This document shows positions 12,447 to 24,049 of a stretch of DNA of 64,000 nt, piece after piece. The notes beneath the pieces are model-generated. The model saw nothing but the letters and a program-made list of their open reading frames with translations. It made no database searches and was not told the origin of the DNA. The stretch lies in contig JASWJB010000028.1 in the NCBI GenBank assembly GCA_032433595.1, forward strand, positions 62,001 to 126,000, read 5' to 3'. Origin of the DNA: Conoideocrella luteorostrata. Taxonomy: Eukaryota > Ascomycota > Sordariomycetes > Hypocreales > Clavicipitaceae. The first letter of the stretch is position 1, and the number at the start of each line of letters is the position of its first letter. The position numbers were made by a program, and so were the translations under genes.

Positions 12447-14002
12447 TTAGTGACTGTCATCGTCTGAACCTCGTGGTCTCTTCCTCTTCGGTGCTGCAGT
12501 TAGTTTTGAGGCTTTCTTTGTCCCTTTCACTATTTTCTTGTCAACCTGGTCTTGAATTCTACTGCGCTCTGCTGCACCTTCTGCTTGTAGTTCCTCGGAT
12601 TTTGCCTCAAACTCATTGCTTTCAACATCCATTCCGATGAGACTCTCAAGCAACTTAATTTCATCAGCCCAGATTTGTTTGTCTTCTGTTGTCTTTCCGT
12701 CAGGTCCCTTTCTATCGATGGGGGTCTCTAGAACCATAGGCATGTTGCGAAAATTGTCATGATTCATAATATGGTGAAATGCTCGAAGACCGAGGAATCC
12801 CGTTCCAATATTGGCGTGAAGATCACGATTGGAGTTAAACGGAGCTTTGCTATCATTTACTAATGCAAGTTGTCAGATTTTGCGACTCACATCAACGATA
12901 CAAAGGGGGGAAAGTCTTGACATGACGCATTAGCAAGAACTCGAGGACATGGTCAGACTCACAGTGAAGGGCTTTCAAATACTTGAAACCAACAGTCTTA
13001 CGAAATGCTTCCATCGTGTCTTGGAAAGCCTGTGAAGTTCGCAAATCATACCCTGCTGTAAAAGCGTGGCATGTATCAATGCAGACACCAACACGTTCCT
13101 TGTCATCTACCAAGGCAATAATGTCCCTCAAATCTTCCCACGTCGAGCCTATCACATTCCCAGCACCAGCCATATTTTCTAGAACGGTTATCACAGACTC
13201 AGTCGCTTTGTGGGACTTGTTTAGTTGTGCGGCGATTCGTCCAATAGCTGCCTGCCGACTGTCACCTCCTGTTGACCCAGGATGGAAGTTATACAGCTTA
13301 ATGCCTAGTTGTTCGCATCTCCGCAAATCATCAACAAAACTGTTATAAGCTTGCGTTGCTTTCGTTTCATCAGCCTGAGCGAGATTGACTAAGTAAGATC
13401 CGTGGGGAAGGGCATGCTCAGCGGCACTGTAGCTGTTCTTCTTGCAGTTACTGACAAACAGGTCATGATCTTCTGGTGATATCGGAGGGTTGTTCCATTT
13501 GCGCTGGGATTTTAAAAAGAGGGCAAATGAGTTGGCCCCAATCTGCATGGCATTTAATACAGAATTTTGTACACCTAATGAGAAATGATTGAACTATTAG
13601 CTTTGCAGAGCACACAGCAGAGGTGAAATCCATGACTGGCGATGTTTTATTAATTCCCATCTTTTTAAACGTACCTCCCGCAGCGCTGACATGGGCACCA
13701 ATATACATCGTCTTTTTCAATGAAGATACGGCGGTTCTAACTACAAGTGGCATTGTGTTGTCTGCAGCCTTCGCTTTTGCCCTTGCTTTACGCTTCTTTT
13801 GTTGTGGGGTGCTCTCTGGATGATCTCCGTCATCTGCAGCATCCGCCTTTCGCTTCTGAGCTGCCTTTGCCGGCGTCTTAGATAAAGCCTTTTTATCCTT
13901 TGCAGCAGCTCCAGGAGTTCTGCTGGGCTTGGACGTCGTCATGCCATCGGACCCTTCAGTGTAACTTAGTAATGGCTTTCTTCTAGGGGACGTTCGGAGC
14001 AT
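12447..14002 (-). CDS. APN1: AP endonuclease Apn1 (endonuclease IV family)
   Basis: Complement(join(12447..12859, 12963..13574, 13675..14002)), 450 residues. It cleaves DNA 5' to abasic sites in base excision repair and also removes 3' blocking groups; it belongs to the zinc-dependent AP endonuclease 2 family. Core blocks in order are MYIGAHVSAAGG, ANSFALFLKSQRKW, LPHGSYLVNLA, NFHPGS, ENMAGAGNVIGS, VGVCIDTCHAFTAGYDLR, LKALHLNDSK (across intron 2) and RDLHANIGTGFLG, followed by VLETPID. These carry the His/Glu/Asp zinc ligands. The N-terminal 85 residues and the C-terminal tail KRKRPRGSDD are lysine- and arginine-rich and look like nuclear localisation signals. Start chosen at the ATG giving MLRTSPRRKP; the frame stays open upstream to 14191, but that sequence is hydrophobic and unlike the family. 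Confidence 0.94.
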
Positions 14003-14430
14003 GATTGTGAGCCGGCTCGATGGCGCACGTATATGTCTGGCGATATCATAGAGAAGTAAAAACGAATGTAAAAAGAGAATCGCAAAATAAATGAGATAAA
14101 AGCAGCCGGGAATCAGTTTGCCTCTTTTTAATGCCAGTGGTAATCCGACACAAGTGGAGCCAATCCCGGCGCGACTTAACATCGCATCCAACGCGAGGTC
14201 ACGTGTACAAAAGTACCTGATTGCGTGCCCATGTTCTCAGAGATCGGTATAGGTCGAATAATGCCGTCTGAATTAACTATAAAACTCGGCATTAATGCCC
14301 GCGGTTCTATCTCAACCCTCCCCCCTATCTTCCTTCTCCTCACTCGGTTAACTATCTTACAAACGTGATTCCAGATAGAGTTCTTGTGCGAGTGATTGGC
14401 ACATTTGATTTTGTCTAAAGATGTCTACCC
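14003..14430. promoter_or_regulatory. APN1 promoter and DGAT2 3' end; plus-strand promoter-like block
   Basis: By gene layout this is the APN1 promoter (minus strand) plus the DGAT2 3' UTR. It also holds elements in the opposite orientation: TATAAAA at 14278-14284 and a pyrimidine-rich tract at 14307-14343, the usual order for a plus-strand fungal promoter. They point into the 3' part of DGAT2. See the findings. Confidence 0.35.
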
Positions 14431-15597
14431 TTAGGAGATTATGTGCAGCTCAGGGGTTTTGCCGTTCGAAAACTTCTCCTTATAAGCATCATAGAGTCGT
14501 TCTACCTCCTGTACGTATAGCTCATGGTATTCATCAATGACTCTTTGTGATAGTTGTTCTCCAAAAGTTTCATTTACCTCTATCGGACGTCCAACTACTA
14601 TGTTCACAGCTCGGCGGTATGGCATCAGACCCAAGTCGTAATTTAGTAGCCCACGGCCATGAAGTGCTGGAATGGTGAATTTGAAGACCTTTAGAAGTAT
14701 CATTTGAATCTTGTGCACTGTTGGGTGCGTTTTAGGGCTCAGCTGGTCGTATAAATCATTTTCCCCAAATCCTATAACTGGTACGAGGTCGGCTCCAGTT
14801 CTTAATGCCATCTTGATGAAGCCCTTGCGCCCTTGAAGAACTAAACGGAGTGTACCTGGTTGGGCTTCAAGAGATTCACGAGCACCACCAATGACAATAG
14901 TAACCGCGCGACCCTGGCCATCACTGGACGGTCCGCCCTTAGACAGAATGTTTCGGATAGACTCTTTCGAAACAGAGCGTATTCCCATTGCTAAGATCCA
15001 GTCACGATAGAATGGCAGCCGAAAATTAGAGTCGAGAGTCAGCAAGCTGTTGGTAATGCCAGGAAACTTCTCGGAAAACCCCAACGCATTGGTGGCAAAG
15101 GCGCACCAAGCACCATGAGAGATGATGCCGTGGGGATGGTAACCAAAGATGTATTTCCTGTTTGGCGGTAAGTTAAAAGTTTTGTGAAGCTTTGCTGGGA
15201 AGTATCCCGCAAACAATCGCCAGAGGGGCAAAGAACGAAGCCATTCAGATCGATAAGACAGGTTCCCATCTGTCGCCGCGTTGGAAAACGACAAATGAAC
15301 CAGGTAAGGAACCAGGATGGGCCAAGTGAGAAGGTTAGCGCAGCTAAACCAGAAGCAGGATACGATCACAATGATGGACATGCAATGAAATAAAACCGCT
15401 GCGGTTTGCATGCGTCGCTTGAATGGCACACGAAGTGGTGCGAATCGAATACCTCCCGCTCTCCATGCTTCTCGCTCGTGGGCTTCTCGGTTTAAGTCGT
15501 TCGTGAGAGGCGGGTATGACGCGTAGGTTCCATTGGTTATCGTTTGAGCGGTCGTATGAGCAGCGACATACGGTTTGTCACCAGATTGGCTCCGCAT
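14431..15597 (-). CDS. DGA1: Diacylglycerol O-acyltransferase, DGAT2 family
   Basis: The conserved body is 388 residues in one exon. DGAT2 enzymes transfer an acyl group from acyl-CoA to diacylglycerol, the last step of triacylglycerol synthesis at the ER and lipid droplet. Diagnostic sequence is present: IRFAPLRVPFKRRMQTAAVLFH, a hydrophobic hairpin near residues 65-105, YIFGYHPHGIISHG (the family's HPHG motif), PGITNSLLTLDSNFRLP, IGGARESLEAQPGTL with RKGFIKMALR, VPVIGFGENDLY and LMPYRRAVNIVVGRPI. The MRSQSGDK start is uncertain. The frame is open for at least 21 further residues (KIQNEDQSADHKQ) to a splice-acceptor-like site at 15661, so the true start is probably in an upstream exon, described separately. 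It lies in tandem with APN1 on the same strand. Confidence 0.92.
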   Translation of the reverse strand: MRSQSGDKPYVAAHTTAQTITNGTYASYPPLTNDLNREAHEREAWRAGGIRFAPLRVPFKRRMQTAAVLFHCMSIIVIVSCFWFSCANLLTWPILVPYLVHLSFSNAATDGNLSYRSEWLRSLPLWRLFAGYFPAKLHKTFNLPPNRKYIFGYHPHGIISHGAWCAFATNALGFSEKFPGITNSLLTLDSNFRLPFYRDWILAMGIRSVSKESIRNILSKGGPSSDGQGRAVTIVIGGARESLEAQPGTLRLVLQGRKGFIKMALRTGADLVPVIGFGENDLYDQLSPKTHPTVHKIQMILLKVFKFTIPALHGRGLLNYDLGLMPYRRAVNIVVGRPIEVNETFGEQLSQRVIDEYHELYVQEVERLYDAYKEKFSNGKTPELHIIS

Positions 15598-16009
15598 ATT
15601 GAAATTGAATGTCTGTTTATGGTCTGCAGACTGGTCTTCATTTTGTATTTTCTGCTGGGCCTTTGTCCTCTCGTCAGCATAGACAAAGAAACCAGTGTGA
15701 CAGAGCGTAAAATAAAAGATACGGGGTGCCTAACTGTCTGGCTCGTAGACCTTGTGTCCTTGCCAGGGAGTGGCACAGAAGCTAATCGTTCATCTTCTTT
15801 TGCTGACGAGGCGACCTTTTCATTTGTCTCGTTGTTCGCTAGGGTAAAAACTTGTAAGAACGAGGAATCTGGTGCGAGGTTGACTGATAGAGGAATTCGG
15901 GTCTGATCATTGGAAGCGTGGCGTAGGCTTTGGAACTCAGAAGCAATATTAGGGATTGACACTTACATTGCTGAGAAGGGTCAGCCTGTGAGCCATTTGT
16001 GGCAGACAT
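15598..16009 (-). CDS. Candidate 5' exons of the DGAT2 gene
   Basis: A frame-consistent three-exon model is complement(join(14431..15660, 15723..15850, 15967..16009)), which would give 466 residues. Exon 1 would be MSATNGSQADPSQQ with a perfect GTAAGT donor at 15966. Exon 2 carries FTLANNETNEKVASSAKEDE. The intron at 15661-15722 has a GTATCT donor, a GCTGAC branch site and an ACAAAG acceptor. The weakest point is the acceptor at 15851-15852; other acceptors would shift the frame. Low-complexity N-terminal extensions of this kind are common in fungal DGAT2 proteins. No antisense gene in this interval is supported. Confidence 0.45.
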
Positions 16010-16924
16010 CTTTCTGTCCCGAGACAAGTGCGCTTGGCAGTGGGATATCGGGTTTCGGAATGGTAACCGTCCTATTTCGACGTGGGATATAATTTCGACG
16101 GATGACGGCGATGGTGAACAGAACACTGTTTGATATGCACATCAACAGAGTTTGAAAGCAACCACATCAACTCTCTCCGCTCATTGACCCAGATCAGATC
16201 ATAAAACAGCGGTCGTTGCTTCACAATCCAAGCAAAAATTTTCCTGTGCTCGCGACGCCTGAATACTACTCTGCAAAGTCCATTTTGATAAGCCGTACAT
16301 GACGTACGGCCTAAGCATGAGGGAGCACGTGGAAGCGGTATAGGACCAGCCCCACTCATGGGCAATTTCTGGCTTCCTGTGTTGCACCGTACTCCGCACG
16401 GAGCACTTAGTACTTGTATCACAGTCGATTCACAAGAACGCTACGAAACAAATTAACTACAGAGTAAATACCTACCAGGTACTCTATACGTAACAGTTGT
16501 TAAATCCATCAAACACATGGTCGTTTGCACTAGGAGTACGGAGTACTATTCAAGTTGGAATAAATGCAAGTCAAACCCCCGCACCAAGTGCAATTTAGTA
16601 TATGCTTCATCGGTATTACCATTTGTCCAACGCCTTTGCGACATGAGGTTCTATCTACACAACAAGTACATTGTAAATTTTGGTGTACATATGTAGTACA
16701 TCGCAATGATCATGCGGGCTTCATAAACATATTGAAACATCTCTCCGCCGCACCTAAATCACTGTGACCATTCGTCCAATGCCTGTCCTTATCCCGGGGA
16801 AAATAAACCAACGCCAAACTGTGAACAATATTGGCCACATACCTGCGGCCCAGAGTCCATTTCATACGTTTTCCCTACACGCCCCGCCTAAGAGGATATA
16901 TGAAGATCTATAAGGTACCAATTT
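16010..16924. other. Intergenic region upstream of DGAT2
   Basis: About 0.9 kb between the DGAT2 5' side and the 3' end of the C2H2 gene. It contains one strong CGGAGTA repeat in the context GAGTACGGAGTAC at about 16535-16548, and a degenerate copy near 16390. Otherwise AT-rich without recognisable coding sequence. Confidence 0.5.
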
Positions 16925-18721
16925 CTAGGCCGCAGAAGGGCCATCTCGAGTATCAGCTTGACTTTCCAGGATCGTTATTTTATGATCAAGAGACACAACC
17001 TTGTCTGATAAAGACTTGATCTTATCTTCTAACAGACGTATGTATTCCCACACGCTCGGGTCGCTTTGAGCAAACATATTACCGCTATCATTAGAGGACG
17101 GAGCCTGACCTGGTGTCCTGCCATGGTATGCTCCTGGATTTGGCGCAACGAAGCCAGGATGTGAAAGTCCGGGTAGCTTCGGTCGGGTTTGCCCATTATG
17201 CGGAGACTGTAAATCGGAGGCCCTCCTACCCATTTGTTGTTGTTGATACTGCTGAGACATGCTGGGAGATCGTTGTCTCCCCAAATTTGCAGTCTCGTGT
17301 CCTGGGAGGCCAGGACTGAGCGGTTTGGGACTCTCTGTCATGCCTGCCTGTGAATACATGCCTGCGCTTCCGCCTCCTCCAGGAACAGACGAAACACTTG
17401 TATTTGCTGTGTGGCTGCTGTTCATGCTATCAGGGGCACTCGATGAGCCAGTTGTACCAACCTGACTTTGGCTCACATTCGGAGGGTAAAGACCGCTCGC
17501 TGCAGGTCGCGAGCCTGCGGGAGGGTATGTACGGGAATGTGTGTTGTAGTTGTCGCTAGAGGGATGTTGCGCGCCAATGCTGGGAAGGCTTTGTCGTCTG
17601 AGCTCGTCATCGTCGACATTGCCGTAGGCTACTCCTGACATAGCTGATTCATCTCCTTCACCCATTGTTCCGTCCAATTCATCTCCATCTGCAAAACTAC
17701 CCATACTAGCTCGTCGGCCCGCGCAGCCCCCTTGCCCTTTGCTATGCCGAGCTAGTGCATCGCCTCTTGCGAACTTCCGGTCACATTTGGGACAAATGTG
17801 TGGTTTCTCCCCAGTGTGAAGTTTTCCATGTCTCTTTAGGTCGTGGAGTCGACGAAATCTCATCTGGCATTCAGTGCAAACATATGGCTTCTCTTGACTG
17901 TGAGTCAATAAATGACTCTTCAGGTTATGATGACGTGTGAATTCGGTATTGCAATAAGGACATTTGTGCTTTTTTCCCCCCGTTGATGTGGGGGAACTGT
18001 GAAGCTGTCCTGGTACAGGAAAACTCATTCCACGCATAGGCGGATCGGCAAGACTAGCAGCAGCCTGGAGGGATCCTGGATATGATAATGAACCAGGATG
18101 AGACTTCTCATCTGGTGATGTGGCTTGTTGATTTTGTAAGTCATTATTTGCAGTCGAATCCACATCCATTGGGGCAGGGCTCCCGGTGATGGGAGCAAGC
18201 GGGACTGCGTTGGCGTTTGTGCTTGTGGAAGGATTTCCTTCTTCGTGACCAGCAGGGCGGACAACGCTTTCGGTAGCCATCGAAAGTGCGGTAGCTGCTT
18301 TCGCGGCAGGTTCCATGCTGGCGGTTGGCGCTGTTTGGGATACGACTGAAGAGCGGCTCATGGCTTGATCCAAGCCAGAAATTAGAGATGTCAAGGCTGT
18401 ATGAGAAGGATTTAGGCTGATGGAAGGCGGGCTGGATGCCCGGTCTTCGAGCCGACGTCGACGCTCGTCTTCGAGGGCAGCGGCACCTGTAAGAGGCGCT
18501 GGAGATTGGGGCGTCAACGCAAATGAAAGTCGGGCAACTTTCGACGGCGAAGCGATTGAATTGGATAAATGAGCGACTTGTAAACGCGGTGACTCGGGGT
18601 CGGATTCGCGCTGTCGTTTGCCAGCTCTGACGATGTCGTCAGATGGTATGAAGTTGGAATGGACGAGTTGCTGTTGAGAAGACCCCGGGGTTTCCGTTGC
18701 AAGGCCGATGTTCAATTCCAT
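16925..18721 (-). CDS. C2H2 zinc-finger transcription factor
   Basis: Single exon, 598 residues. Three tandem zinc fingers occupy residues 254-333: CPYC...H274, CTEC...H302, and a third CPKC...C333 finger ending H-x(5)-C rather than H-x(3-4)-H. The linkers are SQEKPYV and TGEKPHI. The flanks are Ser/Pro/Gln-rich, with an acidic patch (DGDELDGTMGEGDES) just after the fingers, QQYQQQQ near residue 490, and a C-terminal heptad-like helix (WEYIRLLEDKIKSLSDKVVSL) that could dimerise. The finger block with the GCAGRRASMGSF tail is typical of a conserved Pezizomycotina regulator family; it may be the group that includes AslA of Aspergillus nidulans, but I am not certain enough to name it. It has a very long upstream region (6.2 kb to the next gene), as developmental regulators often do. 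Confidence 0.88.
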   Translation of the reverse strand: MELNIGLATETPGSSQQQLVHSNFIPSDDIVRAGKRQRESDPESPRLQVAHLSNSIASPSKVARLSFALTPQSPAPLTGAAALEDERRRRLEDRASSPPSISLNPSHTALTSLISGLDQAMSRSSVVSQTAPTASMEPAAKAATALSMATESVVRPAGHEEGNPSTSTNANAVPLAPITGSPAPMDVDSTANNDLQNQQATSPDEKSHPGSLSYPGSLQAAASLADPPMRGMSFPVPGQLHSSPTSTGGKKHKCPYCNTEFTRHHNLKSHLLTHSQEKPYVCTECQMRFRRLHDLKRHGKLHTGEKPHICPKCDRKFARGDALARHSKGQGGCAGRRASMGSFADGDELDGTMGEGDESAMSGVAYGNVDDDELRRQSLPSIGAQHPSSDNYNTHSRTYPPAGSRPAASGLYPPNVSQSQVGTTGSSSAPDSMNSSHTANTSVSSVPGGGGSAGMYSQAGMTESPKPLSPGLPGHETANLGRQRSPSMSQQYQQQQMGRRASDLQSPHNGQTRPKLPGLSHPGFVAPNPGAYHGRTPGQAPSSNDSGNMFAQSDPSVWEYIRLLEDKIKSLSDKVVSLDHKITILESQADTRDGPSAA

Positions 18722-20541
18722 AGAATGCTACTGAGCGTATGCCTCGAAACTTGATGCGGCTAGCTCGAGTGAGTAGAGTGTATACTCGATGTTGTACTCT
18801 AAGATAGTTCAATCAAACATGTTGAGGCTGCCGTTAAAGAGGTGTGGCTGAGAACGTGGCGAGAGCTGGTTTGGTTTTTTTTCCTCCTCTGCGCTTTCTG
18901 TTTACCCGTTGTGACCAAGCTATGGTGGCAAGTACGCAAAAGCAAAGCTTATTTTGGGCAGTTTACCTGGAATGCGTTGCGAGTAAGGCTATCTGGGTAA
19001 TTATTCGTCAATATGCAATATGGTATGAAGGTCGTGTGAAGGCACGTTGTGAGGATGTATGAAGGTGATAAGAGCAAGTGCGAGAATCAGAGAGAGTTTA
19101 GTGTGTTGACGCCTGCCGCCGGGGCTTGAGGCGCAGTAAGGTCAACCCACTCAGTCAAAGCCAGGCCGGGCAAGGCAGGCAGGAACGACGAGTCTTGCTA
19201 ATGTTTGCCTCTAGGCTCAGTATATATTGTCGGGGCTGGTCAGAACGTCCGGACAGTGTAAGAATAGCCTAACGGCTACTCAAAGTCCGCTCCACGAAGC
19301 CACCACACTGTGTGGCCAAAGATCCGATTGGAGTGTGGCACGAATGAGTGATGACGATGAACTGAGGAGAAGGGTGGCGCGGAGGCAGAGACGACATAAC
19401 GGGACCAAAACAAGGCAGAGTTGATAGTTGGGCTAGTGAGAAGGGTGGGGGCGAACAGCCACAGCAATACCACACAAGACGCAGCACGCGGCCCTCTCCA
19501 AGCCTGATGGACGGCGACCAACACGCTCACTCGGTTGCATATTCTCCGCCGTGCCGGCTTAACAAGCCTGGCCTGCAAAGCTCGAAGCTCGCGCAGTGTG
19601 CTCCGTTCAATAAGGTCACAGTTCATGAGATCCAAGTACCAGTATTTATTAGTCTAGGCCAGTCAGGGGCTTAAGACTCACTCTGTTTGGGCACAATTTG
19701 TTACACCTCTTTCCTTCTATACTATCCTGCATATATGGCAGCGCAATATATCATTTCGACATCTATTCATGGAACGCACTCCTAAATTGCAATGCCCTCT
19801 ATATACGGAGTATTCCACCAGCATACTCCGTATAACAGCTGGGGAATGACCCATCTCCGCGCCAATACCCGTGAACTACGGAGTAGTTAGTGGTAATACA
19901 GAATATGACCTTAGCTGAGCAACTACGCCCCATGTCCACCTACCTGCATCCTACTCCGGGCGTTGCGTGGGGCTGAAATCTGCATCGATCGATATCGTGG
20001 CTGGCTCTGTCGACGTGACACCGCACGAAGCGTGTCGTCATTGATTGCTCAGCCTTGTCTGAACGCCGACTGCTTTGCCCTCAATGTCTGTTGTTTGCGA
20101 TTGTGGCTAATAAAGGAACCTGTGCGACTTCGAGATCTTCACAATGCCTCTCGCCCAAAATATGGCCGTCGCTATATCAATTGCTGCAGTAATAGCCTCG
20201 TTGTCCATATTAAGCCATTAGTTTAACAGCCTACTACAGTTAAAAGTCATCGGTCTCAATCAACTTTAATAGGTTATAGTTGCTGCTTGTGATGTCATGA
20301 CTTTAGGAACATTCTATACCAGGAGCGAGTTCTAATGGCTCACATTTGTACAACTATAGAAGTGGCGAAAAATCTTTCGAACTATTTAAGCCGACACCGG
20401 CTCGCTTATGATCGCGTTACTAGACTTGTTATCATGAACGTAATATCGTCGAACCTGAGCGCGTGCGGAGTACTCCGGTTGGATAGATATTAGCGTCGAG
20501 GGTTTGATACTGAACCTGAGAAACTTAGGTTATTAAAATTT

Positions 20542-20576
20542 CCACCAGCCACACCATTGGCCGTTGTGACTGGTGG
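20542..20576. repeat. Imperfect inverted repeat (hairpin)
   Basis: Arms ccaccagccac (20542-20552) and gtgactggtgg (20566-20576) pair at 10 of 11 positions around a 13-nt loop. Function unknown; it sits inside the gene desert. Confidence 0.5.
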
Positions 20577-23500
20577 CCACTGAGCCTAGCATAGCCCTCG
20601 TGTTTACGAAGTAGTCTTGGTAGCTAACTAGTTGGTTACTCCGTTTTTGATGGCTGGGACTGTTGCATAATCCTGGTTCAGCAGACGCCACATTTCAGGC
20701 CAGTTTACGGGGGAGAACAATTTCCGTGACCTAGCCGTGCTGCAATGGTTCACGTAAACTGTCCCCGCATGCCGGGAAAGTCTGCTCTCTAGGGAGTAGT
20801 TAGGAGTACCCCACATGCAATAACGGCACTCCCCGATCTACGGTCCTGGGCGCGCTTATGGCACTGTTCATATAACTATGGGGAGTACGGAGTACTCTGT
20901 ATTGCATTATAAATACTCATACGGGGTAATAAACAATAATTATATACGGAGACTCGAGGTCGATGTGATGGGCCTAGCTGTTTGATTACAAATGACAACC
21001 GGTAGTTGCAGCAACCCAACTTATCAGTTTGTTTAGTTGTCTAAACACTAGGTACGTACGGAGTAAGTACTAACTATGTATTACTCCGTACAGAGGACAA
21101 GATCCACGGCTGCGATGTTGTGAATGTATTCCTTGTCTGCACGTCCTCTGCCACCCTACCAGTACTACTACCATATTATAGCTGTCCATAAAAATGATGC
21201 GTTGTCAATTACGGAGTATATTATTGTAGGTTACGGAGTAGTACCTGCCGACATGCCAGACTGGCCATCCCGGTGTGCGGAACATGGAATACGGGGTCAG
21301 TGAACAGCCCTTTCACTACTGACCATCTACCAGCCTACGGAGTATTTAGTAGATACTTTTACATTGCGGAGTAACTATGCGTTCGCCCGACATGTGTGAT
21401 GCGCCAAGCAGTAAAACTAGTACACAACGGGTGCAGCATACTAACAGCTACGACTTCTCTTTAAGGAACACGGATTGGAGTTAAGAGGATCAGCCAGCAC
21501 TAGTCAGCTTTACCGCAATCAATTCTATTTCCGCATGGTAATATGCCTCTGTAGCCAAACCAACGAAGAATATCACCCTAAAAGATATCGTCTAATTACG
21601 GCGAGTTATCTTCTCTTGTGTGTTCTATTATGACTGTTAAATGGCAATGTTTTGTGGTGTAGTGAGTCGACTTGTTGATTGCGGCGGAATGGAATGTGCA
21701 GCTACATTTTCCATACAATTTGTTCCCCCATTTAGCACTGAGGTGTGTGGAGTGCTCCTGTGCCTGCGATTCTTTAATATACCACATTGGTACATCCATT
21801 CCACTCATGCGTCGGCTGTCTGAGGAAGACTCCATCAATACGGAGTACATTACCATCAGCTCTGTTACTAGCTCCGGTTGCCTAGGGATACCAGAGCACA
21901 TGGAGCAGAATGCTTTTTGACTGACTGTTGCTTCCCTGTGAACTGCCTCAGCGATGTTTTTGGTCTTGATTCAGGTCACCCGGAGTCGGGGTTGTTTGAA
22001 AAATCTTTCGGCTCCAGCTCGTAGGTTTAATTTATCAAATTCACCACAAACACGCCTGCCGGTTGTGCATTTAAATACGCGACAAAATCAATGGGTAAAT
22101 ATTACTATTATTATGTATCGTCATCCAACTAAACTGAGGCTGCAATCTTCAAACGGCAATCTGAGTGTGAGACGCCTTTTTGGATGTTTAGGGTATCGCG
22201 TATCTAATGCCTAGTTCTGATTTGCCATTCCTCATCCACAAGTGCCACTGCAAGTTGCTACAGACTCCGGTGGTGTAACTGGTGAGGCACCGGGCTACCT
22301 GGTAGTGAAGATTGGTTCGATCTGCTTGATTGGTATGGAAAACATTTGAGTAGAGAGAAATATGGGCTAACAGCTTGCCTCAAACCTGGAGGTATAAATT
22401 TGCGACACGTGCTTGCTGTCAACGATTCACCAGTTTAGAAGTCAGCATTACAGTAGTTCCTTCCCATGATGTAGAAAACACCACTTGCCAATCATTCTTT
22501 AGGGTATCAATGCACCACATGATCTCGACACCAGTCATGAGATGCTCCGTCCAGCTGGGTGAAACAACCACATCTATCGCTATCCCCGGAACCAGCTGGA
22601 TGCGAAAACTGCATAGAACCTGAACCGCAAGATAGTAGGTAAACCATAACTGGTTAGATGACTATGCTGGGCTGGATTGGATATTGATCCGTCCGGCATG
22701 AACTGACTGGGATGAGAACGGCCAAAAAGATTGCCTTACTTGCTGACACCATGAGCTGTTCAAAGTGTGTTAGTGGACGACTCATTAGTGCGGCAGTGGT
22801 GTCTATTTCTTATCAACTATAACTGCTGTCCACGCAGTAGACAACTTTTTTTTTCGGTATAGGAATATTGGGGAGATCGGCATCATGATATCACTTGCCG
22901 GGCTGAGAGCCAGTTATGGATTTGAGACTGAGTATGGAGTGCAATAACTACAGGAAGATACGAATGGCTCACAGGAGAGGGGAAGAACAAATGGAAGCCT
23001 GTGGATATACATAAGGGGGCGTGCTGTCAGTAAATTACGACACAATCTAATCTTACGGTGTGACAGTACTCGGTAAGCAGTTCGCTGTTGCAAATGGAAA
23101 GCACCAAAACTTCTTAGAACAGGATACATTGCTGGTGCGCACGGCGTACGATGAGCACAGTGACAGGTTCTCATAATATTAAATGTATTTCGTTCGGAAA
23201 GAAGGAGTCATGGAGAAATGGCTAGTGAGGGTCTCTGAGGGAGTAAACATCTCCAATAGGTGGAGTACTTCGTAGATGCGAGCCCCAAGACGTGGGATAT
23301 TGCCTTAATTTCGCTGAGGGATGGCTTCAAAGAGAACATCCAAAGAGAGAAGCAGAACGACCAGCTTTTAGGTGCGATGCCACGTATTGCCTGGAGCTAA
23401 TCTCCGCACCATTCGTTAGCTCACCGACAATATGTGAGCTTCTTATCGCTGCAGCAAAAGTGCTGGTTTTTAACTGGTAGCAAGTACGGACGAATCGTGC

Positions 23501-24033
23501 TTGTGGATCAAGGTATCAAAAATAGACTAGCTCCAGGTACCCGAGCGCTAAAGTCAGGTACAACCCCTGAGGCGTGTTGCATTACACAAGAGCAGGTGAC
23601 TTGCGTGATCTCTTGGATTGAGCCTTTGGATCCGATTCCATCCGCCGCCAATTGTACGACAGTACGGAGTACAATACGGTACAACATTGAGAGCATGCAT
23701 AAGGAGTAGTCTGAGCCAATAGAGAGCATAGCTCTTGAACAAACTCGTCTTGTCATAGAACAATAAAGCTGGACGCTGGGGACAGAGTGTTACGAGCGAA
23801 AGGCCTCTAGACCTGGGGAGGACGGAACAACAGGGCCTTCAAGTATCTGTTGTTGTTGATCATATTGGTGGTTGTTACCACTGTACTCCGCGTCGGATAT
23901 GCCTCATCTCTCAAGGGAATCAAGGCCAGAGAAGTACACTCCCTGGTGCAAGTAACATTGTGTGCCCAAATGACAACTGCTTAACTACTCCGTAAATGGA
24001 GTGAGAATTGAGAAGACTACAATTGATGGACTA

Positions 24034-24049
24034 TACGGAGTACTCCGTA
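24034..24049. repeat. Perfect 16-nt palindrome TACGGAGTACTCCGTA
   Basis: This is the most complete copy of the dispersed CGGAGTA motif: two half-sites meet head to head with no spacer. A further TACTCCGTAC copy follows about 45 bases downstream (near 24093). Such dyad symmetry fits either a dimeric protein-binding site or a palindromic repeat family. Confidence 0.8.

Noticed and set aside
13463..14191. Upstream extension of APN1 beginning MDAMLSRAGIG
   Set aside because: The added 63 residues are hydrophobic and unlike the lysine-rich nuclear N-terminus expected; the ATG at 14002 is preferred.
22265..22335. tRNA-like sequence with an A-box (TGGTGTAACTGG) and B-box-like GGTTCGATC
   Set aside because: The D-stem can pair, but no 5-bp anticodon stem with a 7-nt loop, no T-stem and no acceptor stem can be formed. 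Possibly a decayed tRNA or tRNA-derived repeat, not a gene.
21596..22623. Several frames of 80-100 codons in the gene desert
   Set aside because: None resembles transposase, reverse transcriptase or any known domain, and they cannot be joined across introns into a longer protein.
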